In this document: positions 51,053 to 62,538 of the stretch, piece after piece
How positions within the stretch are numbered: the first letter of the stretch is position 1
Layout: the number at the start of each line of letters is the position of its first letter
Assembly: GCA_037384065.1 (NCBI GenBank)
Contig: JARROJ010000018.1
Location: forward strand, 1 to 64,000
Direction of reading: 5' to 3'
Length of the DNA stretch: 64,000 nucleotides
From: JABDPF01 sp037384065
GTDB lineage: Bacteria; Pseudomonadota; Gammaproteobacteria; Xanthomonadales; SZUA-36
Position numbers and translations under genes: made by a program
The notes under the pieces: model-generated
The model's input: only the letters and a program-made list of their open reading frames with translations
Database searches by the model: none
What the model was told of the DNA's origin: nothing

Positions 51053-52005
51053 TGGCTGTCGAAGCCGAAAACGGCATGGACCTGCAGGCCGCGGCGCACC
51101 ACCTGCGCCTGCTGGCCGACCCGACGCGCGTGCGCCTGCTGCTGCTGCTCGACTACGAGGAGCTCAGCGTCGCGGAGCTTGCCGCCATTACCCAACTGGC
51201 GCAGCCGCGCGTGTCCACGCACCTGTCGCGACTGCGCGAGGCCGGGCTGGTCAGCGATCGGCGCGACGGGGTATTCGTGTACTACCGTATCGCCCAGCAG
51301 CCGCCCACGGCGCCGCTGCAGGAACTCTGGCAGCTGCTGCGCCATCGCACGCAGGATCCCCTGGTGCGCCAGGACCGGGAACGCGTCCGGCAGGTGCTCA
51401 GCCAGCGACGTGGCGAGGGCACCTGGGCCGACAGCGTCGCCGGCGACATGGAACGCCACTATTCGCCCGGACGCACCTGGGAAGCGACGGCGCGCGGGCT
51501 GGTTCATCTGCTGGACCCCGGTGACGTGCTCGATGTCGCCTCGGGCGATGGCGTGCTGGCCGAACTGCTGGCGCCGCGGGCGCGCAGCATCACCTGCCTG
51601 GACCTCAGCGAGCGGGTCGTGGAAGCCGGCCGACAGCGCCTGGAGCGCTTCGATCACGTCCATTTCGAGGTCGGCGACATGCATGCCCTGCCCGTGGCCG
51701 ACGCCGCGTTCGACACGGTGCTGCTGATGCATGCACTGACCTACACGGAACGCCCGGCCGACGTGTTCCGCGAGGCGGCGCGGGCGCTGCGCCCGGCCGG
51801 CAAACTGCTGGCCGTCACGCTCGAGAAGCACTCGCACGCGAAGGCCGTGGTGCCGTTCAACCACCTGAACCTCGGCTTCACCCGCGACCAGCTCGAAACG
51901 CTCGCGGCGGATGCCGGCCTCGACGTGCTGGCCTGCACGGTCTCCGCCGTCGAAAAACGAACCCCGAATTTTTCCGTACTGGCCCTGTGCGCCGTCAAAC
52001 CTTGA
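51052..52005 (+). CDS. ArsR-family regulator with C-terminal SAM-dependent methyltransferase domain
   Basis: 317 residues. Residues ~10-85 are an ArsR winged helix (HHLRLLADPTRVRLLLLLDY, recognition region AQPRVSTHLSRLREAGLVSD). Residues ~130-317 are a class I methyltransferase: motif I VLDVASGDGVLAELLAP, ITCLDLSE, MHALPVADAAFDTVLLMHAL. It lacks the metal-binding Cys box of ArsR sensors. Its gene is followed after 13 bases by metH, which fits SahR-like regulators of methionine/SAM metabolism that sense S-adenosylhomocysteine or SAM through such a domain. Whether it still methylates anything is unknown. A dyad overlaps its start. Confidence 0.88.
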   Translation: MAVEAENGMDLQAAAHHLRLLADPTRVRLLLLLDYEELSVAELAAITQLAQPRVSTHLSRLREAGLVSDRRDGVFVYYRIAQQPPTAPLQELWQLLRHRTQDPLVRQDRERVRQVLSQRRGEGTWADSVAGDMERHYSPGRTWEATARGLVHLLDPGDVLDVASGDGVLAELLAPRARSITCLDLSERVVEAGRQRLERFDHVHFEVGDMHALPVADAAFDTVLLMHALTYTERPADVFREAARALRPAGKLLAVTLEKHSHAKAVVPFNHLNLGFTRDQLETLAADAGLDVLACTVSAVEKRTPNFSVLALCAVKP

Positions 52006-52018
52006 AGCGAAGCCGACC

Positions 52019-55726
<3,708 letters not shown>

Positions 55727-55762
55727 GGTGAGCGGCCGCGGCGCCGCCCTGTGCGTTGCGGG

Positions 55763-56308
55763 TCAGGCCGACCCGGAGGAGCTGTCCGCCTGGGGTTCGG
55801 GGGCGTCCGGCGCCGACTCGTCGTCCGCGTCGGAACCGCCGCCAAGGTCCACGATGTGCTCCGCGTCGATGGCGCGCACGGCGGCGAGCGCTTCCGGATC
55901 GAGCACGTGGTAACCGCCGGTCAGGTAGACGAGGCCGAGTTCGCCGGCGGTCAGCGCGTCATTCTGTTCGGGCGTGACGTACAGCTTGCGGATCCGGCCG
56001 CGGAACATGAAATGACGCGCCACTTCCGCTTCGGCGACATTCAGACGCCGTGCGTCGACGATTTCACGGATGCGCTGGTTGATTTCGCGCCGGCGGCGGT
56101 CTTCGGCCTGCTTGCGCTTGCGCGCCTGGTCGGCGGCGCGTTGCTCCGCCTTTTCGCGCAGCGCGTAGGCCTTCTCGAGCGGAATTTCGGCGCCTGATCC
56201 GTTCGGCTTCGATTTCGGCGGCCGCTTTCTGCGTGGGGGCCGCTCGCGCCGCTCCTGCTGTTTTGCCAGGCCGAGCGCGCGCAGCTGGTCCTGCAGCGAA
56301 TCCGCCAT
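55763..56308 (-). CDS. DUF2058 (YaiL-like) protein
   Basis: 181 residues. Lysine/arginine-rich N-terminal half (DSLQDQLRALGLAKQQERRE, then RPPRRKRPPKSKPNG) and a long charged helix, followed by the compact region VARHFMFRGRIRKLYVTPEQ, LTAGELGLVYLTGGYHVLD and a low-complexity acidic tail. This is the layout of DUF2058/YaiL proteins, widespread in gammaproteobacteria and proposed to bind nucleic acid or ribosomes, without firm function. It begins two bases beyond the ugd stop, so it is coupled to it; convergent with metH. Confidence 0.88.
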   Translation of the reverse strand: MADSLQDQLRALGLAKQQERRERPPRRKRPPKSKPNGSGAEIPLEKAYALREKAEQRAADQARKRKQAEDRRRREINQRIREIVDARRLNVAEAEVARHFMFRGRIRKLYVTPEQNDALTAGELGLVYLTGGYHVLDPEALAAVRAIDAEHIVDLGGGSDADDESAPDAPEPQADSSSGSA

Positions 56309-56309
56309 G

Positions 56310-57632
56310 TCAGGGCCGGCCGATGCCGTAGTACTCGAAACCGCGGCGGCGCGCGGCCGCCGGTGACCAGATGTTGCGGGCGTCGACGATCACCGGCTGT
56401 TTCATCTCGCGCCGCAGCCGATCGAAGTCCGGCGCCCAGTACTGCTTCCACTCGGTCATCAGCACCAGCGCGTCGGCGCCGGCGGCGGCCTCGTAGGGGT
56501 TTTCCAGAACCGTGAACCCGGAGTCGCCCGCAAAATACCGCAGCGCCTCCTCGGCCGCTTCCGGGTCGTGCGCCCGAACCCGGCCGCCGGCCTTCAGCAC
56601 CGCGCGGACCAGCTCGATGCTCGGCGCCTCGCGCATGTCGTCGGTGTTCGGTTTGAACGACAGGCCCCACAGTGCGATGTCCCGGCCAGTCAGGCCGTCG
56701 CCGAAATGCGCGTCGAGCAACTGGTACGGCACCTGCTTCTGGCGCGCGTTGACCGCCTCCACCGCGTTCAGCAACTGGGCGTCGTAACCGTGCTCACGCG
56801 CGGTGGCCGCCAGCGCCCGAACGTCTTTCGGAAAACAGGAGCCGCCGTACCCCGGCCCCGGGTAAATGAAGGCATACCCGATGCGCGGATCCGAGCCGAT
56901 ACCGTTGCGCACGTGCTCGATGTCCGCGCCGACGCGGGCCGCGACGTTGGACAGTTCGTTCATCAGGCTGATCTTGGTCGCCAGCATCGCGTTGGCGGCG
57001 TACTTGGTCAGTTCCGACGACTTCACGTCCATGCACAACAGCTTTTCGTGGTTGCGGTTGAACGGTGCGTAGAGCTCCCGCAGCAGGTCTTCGGACGCCT
57101 CGTTCTCAACGCCGACGACGATGCGGTCCGGCTTCATGAAGTCGGCGATCGCGGCGCCTTCCTTCAGGAACTCGGGGTTCGAGGCGACCGAGAATGCCGC
57201 CTCGACGCCGCGCCGGGCGAGCCCCGCCTCGATCGTCGCGCGAACGCGCGCGCAGGTGCCGACCGGAACCGTGGACTTGACGACCACCAACAGCGGGCCG
57301 TCGAGCAGGTCTCCGATCGAACCGGCGACCGCGAGTACGTGGCTGAGGTCGGCCGAGCCGTCCTCGTCCGGCGGCGTGCCGACCGCGATGAACAGGATCT
57401 CGGCGTGGCGCACGGCGTCCTCGATCGAGTCGGTGAACCCGAGTCGGCCTTCTTCGCTGTTGCGCTGGATCATCGAGGCCAGGCCCGGCTCGAAGATGGG
57501 CACTTCGCCGCGCCGCAAGCGCTCGATCCGGTCGCGATCGATGTCCATGCAGACCACGTGGTGGCCGACGTCGGCCAGGCCAGCCCCGCTGACCAGGCCG
57601 ACGTAGCCGCTGCCGACTACGGATACACGCAC
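56310..57632 (-). CDS. ugd: UDP-glucose 6-dehydrogenase
   Basis: 440 residues, GTG start at 57632 preceded by GGGAGGGGG. N-terminal Rossmann VVGSGYVGLVSGAGLADVGH, the acidic IFEPGL loop, VVKSTVPVGT, SNPEFLKEGAAIADF, Lys in ELTKYAANAMLATKISLMNE, and the catalytic Cys266 in GYGGSCFPKD; the C-terminal domain has LWGLSFKPNTDDMREAPS. It oxidises UDP-glucose to UDP-glucuronate with 2 NAD, a precursor of exopolysaccharide or modified LPS. No polysaccharide cluster is in the window; its neighbour fkpA lies 18 bases upstream. Confidence 0.95.
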   Translation of the reverse strand: MRVSVVGSGYVGLVSGAGLADVGHHVVCMDIDRDRIERLRRGEVPIFEPGLASMIQRNSEEGRLGFTDSIEDAVRHAEILFIAVGTPPDEDGSADLSHVLAVAGSIGDLLDGPLLVVVKSTVPVGTCARVRATIEAGLARRGVEAAFSVASNPEFLKEGAAIADFMKPDRIVVGVENEASEDLLRELYAPFNRNHEKLLCMDVKSSELTKYAANAMLATKISLMNELSNVAARVGADIEHVRNGIGSDPRIGYAFIYPGPGYGGSCFPKDVRALAATAREHGYDAQLLNAVEAVNARQKQVPYQLLDAHFGDGLTGRDIALWGLSFKPNTDDMREAPSIELVRAVLKAGGRVRAHDPEAAEEALRYFAGDSGFTVLENPYEAAAGADALVLMTEWKQYWAPDFDRLRREMKQPVIVDARNIWSPAAARRRGFEYYGIGRP

Positions 57633-57650
57633 GATCCCCCTCCCGGGCGC

Positions 57651-58334
57651 TTACTGGATGCCGAGCAGTTCGACTTCGAAGATCAGCGTCGCGTTCGGGC
57701 CGATCGACGGCGGGCCGTTGGCGCCGTACGCCAGGCCGGACGGAATGTAGAACTTGAACTTGCTGCCCACGGGCATCAACTGCAGGCCTTCGGTCCAGCC
57801 GGGGATCACCTGGCCGAGGCCAAAGGTCGCTTCCTGGTTGCGGGCGTAGGAGCTGTCGAACTCGGTGCCGTCGAGCAGCGTGCCGCGGTAGTGCACGGTC
57901 ACCGTGTCGCTGGCGGACGGCTTGGCGCCTTCGCCCATTTCGAGCACCTCGTACTGCAGGCCCGACTCCGTGACCTGCACGCCTTCGCGTTTCGCGTTCT
58001 CGAGCAGGAACTTGTCGCCTGCGGCCGCGTTGGCGGCGGCGAGGTTCTTCTGCGCGGCCTCGGCCTCGGCGCGGCGCGCGGCGATGTAGTCGTTGCGGAT
58101 CGTGGTCGCCTGCTCCGGCGTCAGCGCGAGCTCCTGCCCGGTGTACGCGGCGCGGAGCGCCTCGACCAGCGCGTCGACATCGACTTCGGCGCCGCCCTGC
58201 TTGAGCTGGTTGCCGATTTCCATGCCGAACACGTAGCCGAGCTTCTGTGCCTCGGTTTCGAGCGTCGCGGCGGTGGCGTTGACGGCCACGATGAGGCTTG
58301 CGGCCAGCACGCCTGTCCTGATGATCTGTTTCAT
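57651..58334 (-). CDS. fkpA: Periplasmic FKBP-type peptidyl-prolyl isomerase (FkpA/Mip type)
   Basis: 227 residues: signal peptide (GVLAASLIVAVNATAA), an N-terminal dimerisation helix domain (~25-115, LGYVFGMEIGNQLKQGG), and a C-terminal FKBP domain with VTVHYRGTLLDGTEFDSSY, VIPGWTEGLQLMPVGSKF and YIPSGLAYGANGPP. The order is that of FkpA/Mip, which catalyse proline isomerisation and act as chaperones in the periplasm. First gene of the minus-strand run fkpA-ugd-DUF2058. The 180 bases upstream are shared with the divergent symporter gene. Confidence 0.92.
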   Translation of the reverse strand: MKQIIRTGVLAASLIVAVNATAATLETEAQKLGYVFGMEIGNQLKQGGAEVDVDALVEALRAAYTGQELALTPEQATTIRNDYIAARRAEAEAAQKNLAAANAAAGDKFLLENAKREGVQVTESGLQYEVLEMGEGAKPSASDTVTVHYRGTLLDGTEFDSSYARNQEATFGLGQVIPGWTEGLQLMPVGSKFKFYIPSGLAYGANGPPSIGPNATLIFEVELLGIQ

Positions 58335-58514
58335 TTACTTCCTGCTCCTTCGGGTTGCCCGGCGGACTTCGGCCCTCGTGGCCACCGCCTGAAAAGTCAA
58401 ACCGACATTGTCCTTCAATCCGATTCGGGTCGCAACGACCGCGGCGGTTTCCGCGGATGACGCCCGGCGCCGGCGGCGGTATGCTGCCGGTTCGCCGCAA
58501 CGGAGCCGTCCGCC

Positions 58515-59924
58515 ATGACCGGAATCGTCGTCACCCTGATCGTTTACCAGGTCCTGATGCTCGGCATCGGCTGGTGGGCCAGCCGCCGCAACGCGGACAG
58601 CACGGATTTCTACCTGGGCGGCCGCAAGCTGGGCGGGCTGGTCGCGGCCCTCAGCGCCTCGGCCAGTTCCTCCTCGGCCTGGAGCCTGCTCGGCGTCAGC
58701 GGCGCGGCCTTCGCCTGGGGCCTGCCGGCAATCTGGCTGATTCCCGCCACGGTGCTCGGCTTCTGCATCAACTGGTTCCTGATCGCTCCGCGGCTGGCCC
58801 GCGCCAGCCGCGCCAACGGCGCCCTGACCCTGACCGAGTTCGTCGCCGGGCCGCCCGGCGACCCGGCGCGCCGCACCATGATGCGCCTGGGCGCCGCGGT
58901 CATCCTGTTCTCGTTCACCTTTTATATTGCGGCCCAGGTCCAGGCCGCGGGGAAAACCTTCGCCAGCGTGCTGGAGGTGCAACAGACGCTCGCGATCGTG
59001 ATCGGCGCGGCCGTGGTGCTGGTCTACGTCTGGCTGGGCGGATTCTGGGCCGCCAGCGTGACCGACAGCGTGCAGGGTCTGCTGATGGCCCTCACCGCGC
59101 TGCTGCTGCCGGCCATGGCGCTGGTCGCCGCCGGCGGACCCGCCGACCTCCTGGCCGCATTGTGGCGCGCGGCCGGGCAGACCGACGGCGCCTGGACCGG
59201 GCAGGCCACCCTGCCGGCGGCGGTCGGCTTCGTGCTCGGCCTGTTCGGCATCGGCCTCGGCTACCCCGGCCAGCCACATGTCGTGAACCGCTTCATGGCG
59301 GTCCGGGACGATCGGGCGATCGTGCACGGCCGCCGCATCGCGATCGCCTGGGCGGTCATCATCTACTGCGGCATGGTCCTGCTCGGCTGGAGCGGGCGCG
59401 TGCTGGTGGCGGAACTCGGCGACGGCGAGCAGGTGCTGTTCGTGCTGTCGACGTTATTGCTGCCCGCGATCGTCGCCGGCGTCATGGTGTCCGCCATCCT
59501 GTCGGCCATCATGTCGACCGCCGACAGCCAGTTGCTGGTCGCGGCGTCCAGCGTCAGCCACGATCTGCGCGGCGGCGGGCCCGCCGCGCCGGGGGATCTC
59601 GCCCGGGCGCGCCTGGTCGTGCTCGCGATCGGCGGCCTGGCGATCGTGCTGGCGGTGTTTTTCCCGGACGATATCTTCAGCCGCGTGCTGTTCGCCTGGC
59701 AGGCGCTGGCGGCGGCCTTCGGCCCCTTGCTGGTGGTGACCCTGTGGCGCGGACCGGTCGCGCCGGCCTTCCGGGTCGCGGCGCTCAGCGCGGGTTTTGC
59801 GCTGACGGTCGTCCTCGACTGGACCGTCGAATCGCCCGGCGACTGGGTCGAACGGCTCGTCCCGCTGGGCCTCGCCCTGGTACTCGCGGGGTTCGGCGCA
59901 CGGCACGCTTGCAAATCGCGGTGA
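58515..59924 (+). CDS. Sodium:solute symporter (SSS family, PutP-like)
   Basis: 469 residues with about 12-13 membrane helices. Typical SSS features are STDFYLGGRKLGGLVAALSA (start of the LeuT core), SSSSAWSLLGVSG in helix 2, a Gly/Trp-rich VYVWLGGFWAASVTDSVQGL and the sodium-site segment AILSAIMSTADSQLLVAASS. GYPGQPHVVNRFMAVRDDR resembles PutP/PanF, so proline or a related organic solute is plausible but unproven. The start ATG follows a weak site. Its 3' end overlaps the -35 of the next operon's promoter. Confidence 0.9.
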   Translation: MTGIVVTLIVYQVLMLGIGWWASRRNADSTDFYLGGRKLGGLVAALSASASSSSAWSLLGVSGAAFAWGLPAIWLIPATVLGFCINWFLIAPRLARASRANGALTLTEFVAGPPGDPARRTMMRLGAAVILFSFTFYIAAQVQAAGKTFASVLEVQQTLAIVIGAAVVLVYVWLGGFWAASVTDSVQGLLMALTALLLPAMALVAAGGPADLLAALWRAAGQTDGAWTGQATLPAAVGFVLGLFGIGLGYPGQPHVVNRFMAVRDDRAIVHGRRIAIAWAVIIYCGMVLLGWSGRVLVAELGDGEQVLFVLSTLLLPAIVAGVMVSAILSAIMSTADSQLLVAASSVSHDLRGGGPAAPGDLARARLVVLAIGGLAIVLAVFFPDDIFSRVLFAWQALAAAFGPLLVVTLWRGPVAPAFRVAALSAGFALTVVLDWTVESPGDWVERLVPLGLALVLAGFGARHACKSR

Positions 59925-59936
59925 TGGTGTTATACT
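59909..59936 (+). promoter_or_regulatory. Sigma-70-type promoter of the peptide-GntR-ABC operon
   Basis: TTGCAA (59909-59914), a 16-base spacer and TATACT (59931-59936) match the -35/-10 consensus at 4/6 and 5/6. The -35 lies within the end of the symporter gene. Start of transcription is expected near 59943, inside the adjacent operator. Confidence 0.6.
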
Positions 59937-59948
59937 TCACTACAACAC
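59927..59948. promoter_or_regulatory. Likely GntR (YtrA-type) operator
   Basis: GTGTTATA (59927-59934) and TACAACAC (59941-59948) form a dyad (GTGTTnTA...TAnAACAC, 7 of 8 pairs) that covers the -10 box. YtrA-subfamily regulators bind GTGTA-like dyads, so repression by the GntR protein encoded 320 bases downstream is likely. Confidence 0.6.
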
Positions 59949-59983
59949 TCGATAACCAAGTGAACACGCACCGGAGTAACGAC

Positions 59984-60232
59984 ATGTTGAGAATCACCCG
60001 AACACGGCAATTCAGGGTTTCCAACCGCATGGCGGTCATGGCCGCGCTGCTGCTGATCGTTACCGCGGCCGCCGGCATCGGCAACCCCCTCTCCGATGGT
60101 GCGGAACCAGCGACGATGGCCGGAACCGTCCGCAGCGCGCCGGCCAGCGAGACCCCGCCCGAGCGTGTCGGCGCGGCGGCGGTGAACAAGCGCAAGTTCC
60201 GGGTCAACCTGTACCTGTTCCGCCGCAACTGA
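59984..60232 (+). CDS. Small single-pass membrane or exported protein, unknown function
   Basis: 82 residues from ATG 59984, with GGAG eight bases upstream and the promoter/operator just before it. A basic start (MLRITRTRQFRVSNR) leads to a hydrophobic helix (MAVMAALLLIVTAAAGIG, ~16-33), a Pro/Ala/Ser-rich linker (~38-66), and a basic-aromatic tail (KRKFRVNLYLFRRN). The helix could be a signal sequence, giving a ~50-residue exported peptide, or an anchor. First gene of the GntR-ABC operon, so it may be a substrate, immunity-like or accessory protein of the exporter. I recognise no family. An alternative start lies at 60032 (MAVM). Confidence 0.65.
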   Translation: MLRITRTRQFRVSNRMAVMAALLLIVTAAAGIGNPLSDGAEPATMAGTVRSAPASETPPERVGAAAVNKRKFRVNLYLFRRN

Positions 60233-60270
60233 TCCGCCGCAACCGCAACGCTGCGACGACGAGCCGCCCC

Positions 60271-60636
60271 ATGTCGACCCACTGGAACGACAGCCAGCCC
60301 ATTTACTGGCAACTCAAGGAGCGCACCGTCGCGATGATTCTCGACGGCACGTTGCCGGAAGGCGAGGCCCTGCCCTCGGTGCGAACGGTGGCGGCCGAAT
60401 TCCAGCTCAACCCGATCACCGTGTCCAAGTCCTACCAGGCGCTGGTCGACGACGGCCTGGTCGAAAAACGCCGCGGCCTGGGCATGTTCGTCTGCGAAGG
60501 TGCGCGGCGCAAGCTGCTGGCCTCGGAGCGCAGCCGCTTTCTCGAGGACGAATGGCCGGCGACACTCAATCGCATCGAGCAGCTCGGGCTCGACGCGGAA
60601 GATCTGCTCGAAGCCGTCAAGAAACGAGGGACCTGA
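60271..60636 (+). CDS. GntR-family transcriptional regulator, YtrA subfamily
   Basis: 121 residues: a winged helix (~residues 10-78, PIYWQLKERTVAMILDGTLP, then LPSVRTVAAEFQLNPITVSK and LVDDGLVEKRRGLGMFV) and only ~40 further residues of helix for dimerisation. Lack of a large effector domain defines the YtrA subfamily, which typically represses an adjacent ABC-2 transporter operon, exactly as arranged here. The GTGTT...AACAC dyad upstream of the operon is the probable site. The ATPase gene begins 4 bases after its stop. Confidence 0.92.
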   Translation: MSTHWNDSQPIYWQLKERTVAMILDGTLPEGEALPSVRTVAAEFQLNPITVSKSYQALVDDGLVEKRRGLGMFVCEGARRKLLASERSRFLEDEWPATLNRIEQLGLDAEDLLEAVKKRGT

Positions 60637-60640
60637 ACCG

Positions 60641-61498
60641 ATGACCGCCATCATTTCCGCGCGCGGCCTGACCAAGCGCTATGGCCGCACCCTCGCGGTC
60701 GATCACATCGATCTCGAGATACCACCCGGTCGAATCGTCGGCCTGATCGGCCCCAATGGCGCCGGCAAAACGACCGCCCTGAAGGCCATCCTCGGCCTGG
60801 CGACCTATGACGGCGAGCTATCGGTTCTCGGCAAGGACCCGGCCCGCCAGCGCGCCGCGCTGATGCAGGATGTCTGCTTCATCGCCGACGTGGCCGTCCT
60901 GCCGCGCTGGATCCGCGTGCATCAGCTGATCGAGATCACCGAGCGCCTGCACCCCGGATTTTCGCGCGAGCGCTGCATGGATTACCTGTCCCGCACCAAG
61001 GTGACGCCGGGGCAGAAGGTCAAGCAGCTGTCCAAGGGCATGGTCGCGCAACTGCACCTGGCGGTGGTGATGGCGATCGACGCGAAACTGCTGGTGCTGG
61101 ACGAGCCGACGCTCGGGCTCGACATCATCTACCGCAAGGAGTTCTACACCCATCTGCTGAACGACTACTTCGACGAGGAGCGCACCATCCTGATCACGAC
61201 CCACCAGGTCGAGGAGGTCGAGCACATCCTGACCGACCTGATCTTCATCCGCGACGGGCGCATCGCGCTGGAAGCGACCATGGAGGAAGTCCAGGAACGC
61301 TACACCGAGGTGATGGTGCGGCCCGAACTGGCCGAGCAGGCCCGGGCCCTCAAGCCCCTGTACGAACGCGAACTGTTCGGACGGCATATTTTCCTTTACG
61401 ACAGCGTCGCCCGCGACCGCCTCCGCGAACTCGGCGAATTGCATACACCGAGCGTCGCCGACCTGTTCGTCGGCACCATGAAAGGGGGTGAAGCATGA
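60641..61498 (+). CDS. ABC-2 type transporter ATP-binding protein
   Basis: 285 residues; ATG 60641 with GAGGG ten bases upstream. Walker A GLIGPNGAGKTTALKAILG, signature QLSKGMVAQLHLAVVMA (the LSKGM variant common in YtrB-like ATPases), Walker B LLVLDEPTLGLDIIYRKEF and switch His in ILITTHQVEEVE. C-terminal ~75 residues (VMVRPELAEQARALKPLY ...) form the extra domain of this branch. It should energise export by the following permease; its stop overlaps that gene's start. Confidence 0.93.
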   Translation: MTAIISARGLTKRYGRTLAVDHIDLEIPPGRIVGLIGPNGAGKTTALKAILGLATYDGELSVLGKDPARQRAALMQDVCFIADVAVLPRWIRVHQLIEITERLHPGFSRERCMDYLSRTKVTPGQKVKQLSKGMVAQLHLAVVMAIDAKLLVLDEPTLGLDIIYRKEFYTHLLNDYFDEERTILITTHQVEEVEHILTDLIFIRDGRIALEATMEEVQERYTEVMVRPELAEQARALKPLYERELFGRHIFLYDSVARDRLRELGELHTPSVADLFVGTMKGGEA

Positions 61499-62442
61499 AC
61501 CGTCTGCTGGCCCTGATCCGCCGCGAATACTGGGAAAACAAGGGCGCGTTCCGGACGACGCCGCTGGTGATCGGCGGCATCCTCATCGCCCTGCTGCTGA
61601 TGTCCATCTTCACGACGGCGCACGTCGACAACGAGCTCTACACCTTCAAGGAAGCCGTGCGCATCGCCGGCGAACAGTCCGTCGCAATCCGCGGCGAGGT
61701 GGCCTACCAGGTTTTGCTCGGCAGCTCGGTGTTGTTCACCGTGGTCATGTCCTTCGTCGTTTTCTTTTACCTGCTGGGCGCGCTGTACGACGACCGCAAG
61801 GACCGCAGCATCCTGTTCTGGAAGTCGTTGCCGGCCAGCGACACCCTGACCATCGCCTCGAAGCTGCTGACGGCCATGGTGCTGGCGCCGATCGCGTTTC
61901 TGCTGGTGCTCATCGCGACGCACATCCTGATGGCCATCATCGGCTCGATCATGGTGATGAGCGTCGACGGCAACCCCTGGACCCTGTTCCTGAGCCAGGT
62001 CAACCCGCTGAAGGCCTGGGGCATGATCGCGGCGTCGTGGTTCGCCAACGCCATCTGGTGCCTGCCGCTGTACGGCTGGCTGCTGCTGGTGTCGGCCTTC
62101 GCACCGCGCGTGCCGCTGCTGTTCGCCACCCTGCCCCCGCTGATTTTCTCGGTGCTGCAGGGCTGGCTCCAGTTCCTGGAGACGTTCACGATGAAGAACA
62201 ACATCGGTTACTTCATCAAGGACTGGTTCTTCAACACGCCGGCCATCCTGACGGCCGAGGTCGGCGACGACCGGGCCGGCATCGCGCTGGGCGTCCCGCT
62301 GGCCGGAGATTTCGATCATGCGGTCACGCTGACCAATATGCTCGACCGGTTGTTCTCCCTGCAAATGCTGGCCGGACTGGCGTTGGCGATCGTATTCCTC
62401 GCCGGAGCGCTCTGGCTGCGCCGCCGCGCGACCGAGAGCTGA
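61495..62442 (+). CDS. ABC-2 type transporter permease
   Basis: 315 residues; ATG at 61495 overlaps the ATPase stop (ATGA). RREYWENKGAFRTTPLVIGG enters the first helix; further helices lie at ~residues 75-97 (SVLFTVVMSFVVFFYLLGAL), 115-150, 170-195, 200-220 and 290-308. DDRKDRSILFWKSLPASDT after helix 2 is the coupling segment typical of ABC-2 permeases. The cargo is unknown; YtrA-controlled systems often respond to cell-envelope stress or antibiotics, which is analogy only. A strong terminator follows. Confidence 0.88.
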   Translation: MNRLLALIRREYWENKGAFRTTPLVIGGILIALLLMSIFTTAHVDNELYTFKEAVRIAGEQSVAIRGEVAYQVLLGSSVLFTVVMSFVVFFYLLGALYDDRKDRSILFWKSLPASDTLTIASKLLTAMVLAPIAFLLVLIATHILMAIIGSIMVMSVDGNPWTLFLSQVNPLKAWGMIAASWFANAIWCLPLYGWLLLVSAFAPRVPLLFATLPPLIFSVLQGWLQFLETFTMKNNIGYFIKDWFFNTPAILTAEVGDDRAGIALGVPLAGDFDHAVTLTNMLDRLFSLQMLAGLALAIVFLAGALWLRRRATES

Positions 62443-62462
62443 GCCCGGCGACGCGCCGTTTT

Positions 62463-62486
62463 GGCCCCGCCCGCGCGGGGCCGTTT
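62463..62486 (+). terminator. Intrinsic terminator after the ABC-2 operon
   Basis: An 8-bp perfect stem GGCCCCGC/GCGGGGCC (62463-62470 and 62475-62482, loop CCGC) is followed by GTTT. The short T-run overlaps the next palindrome. Confidence 0.65.
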
Positions 62487-62502
62487 AACCGCGCCGGTTA
62501 AA
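62484..62502. promoter_or_regulatory. 19-bp palindrome upstream of purB
   Basis: TTTAACCG (62484-62491) and CGGTTAAA (62495-62502) are perfect inverted repeats around CGC, ending 36 bases before the purB ATG. It could be a repressor site or a second hairpin of the terminator; it does not resemble the E. coli PurR box. Confidence 0.45.
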
Positions 62503-62538
62503 GTGCGAAAATAGCGTTTTACCCGGAACCCGAACCCG

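Noticed and set aside
61030..61075. LSKGM instead of LSGGQ in the ABC-2 ATPase as a defective signature
   Set aside because: This variant is common in the YtrB-like branch, so it is not evidence of loss.
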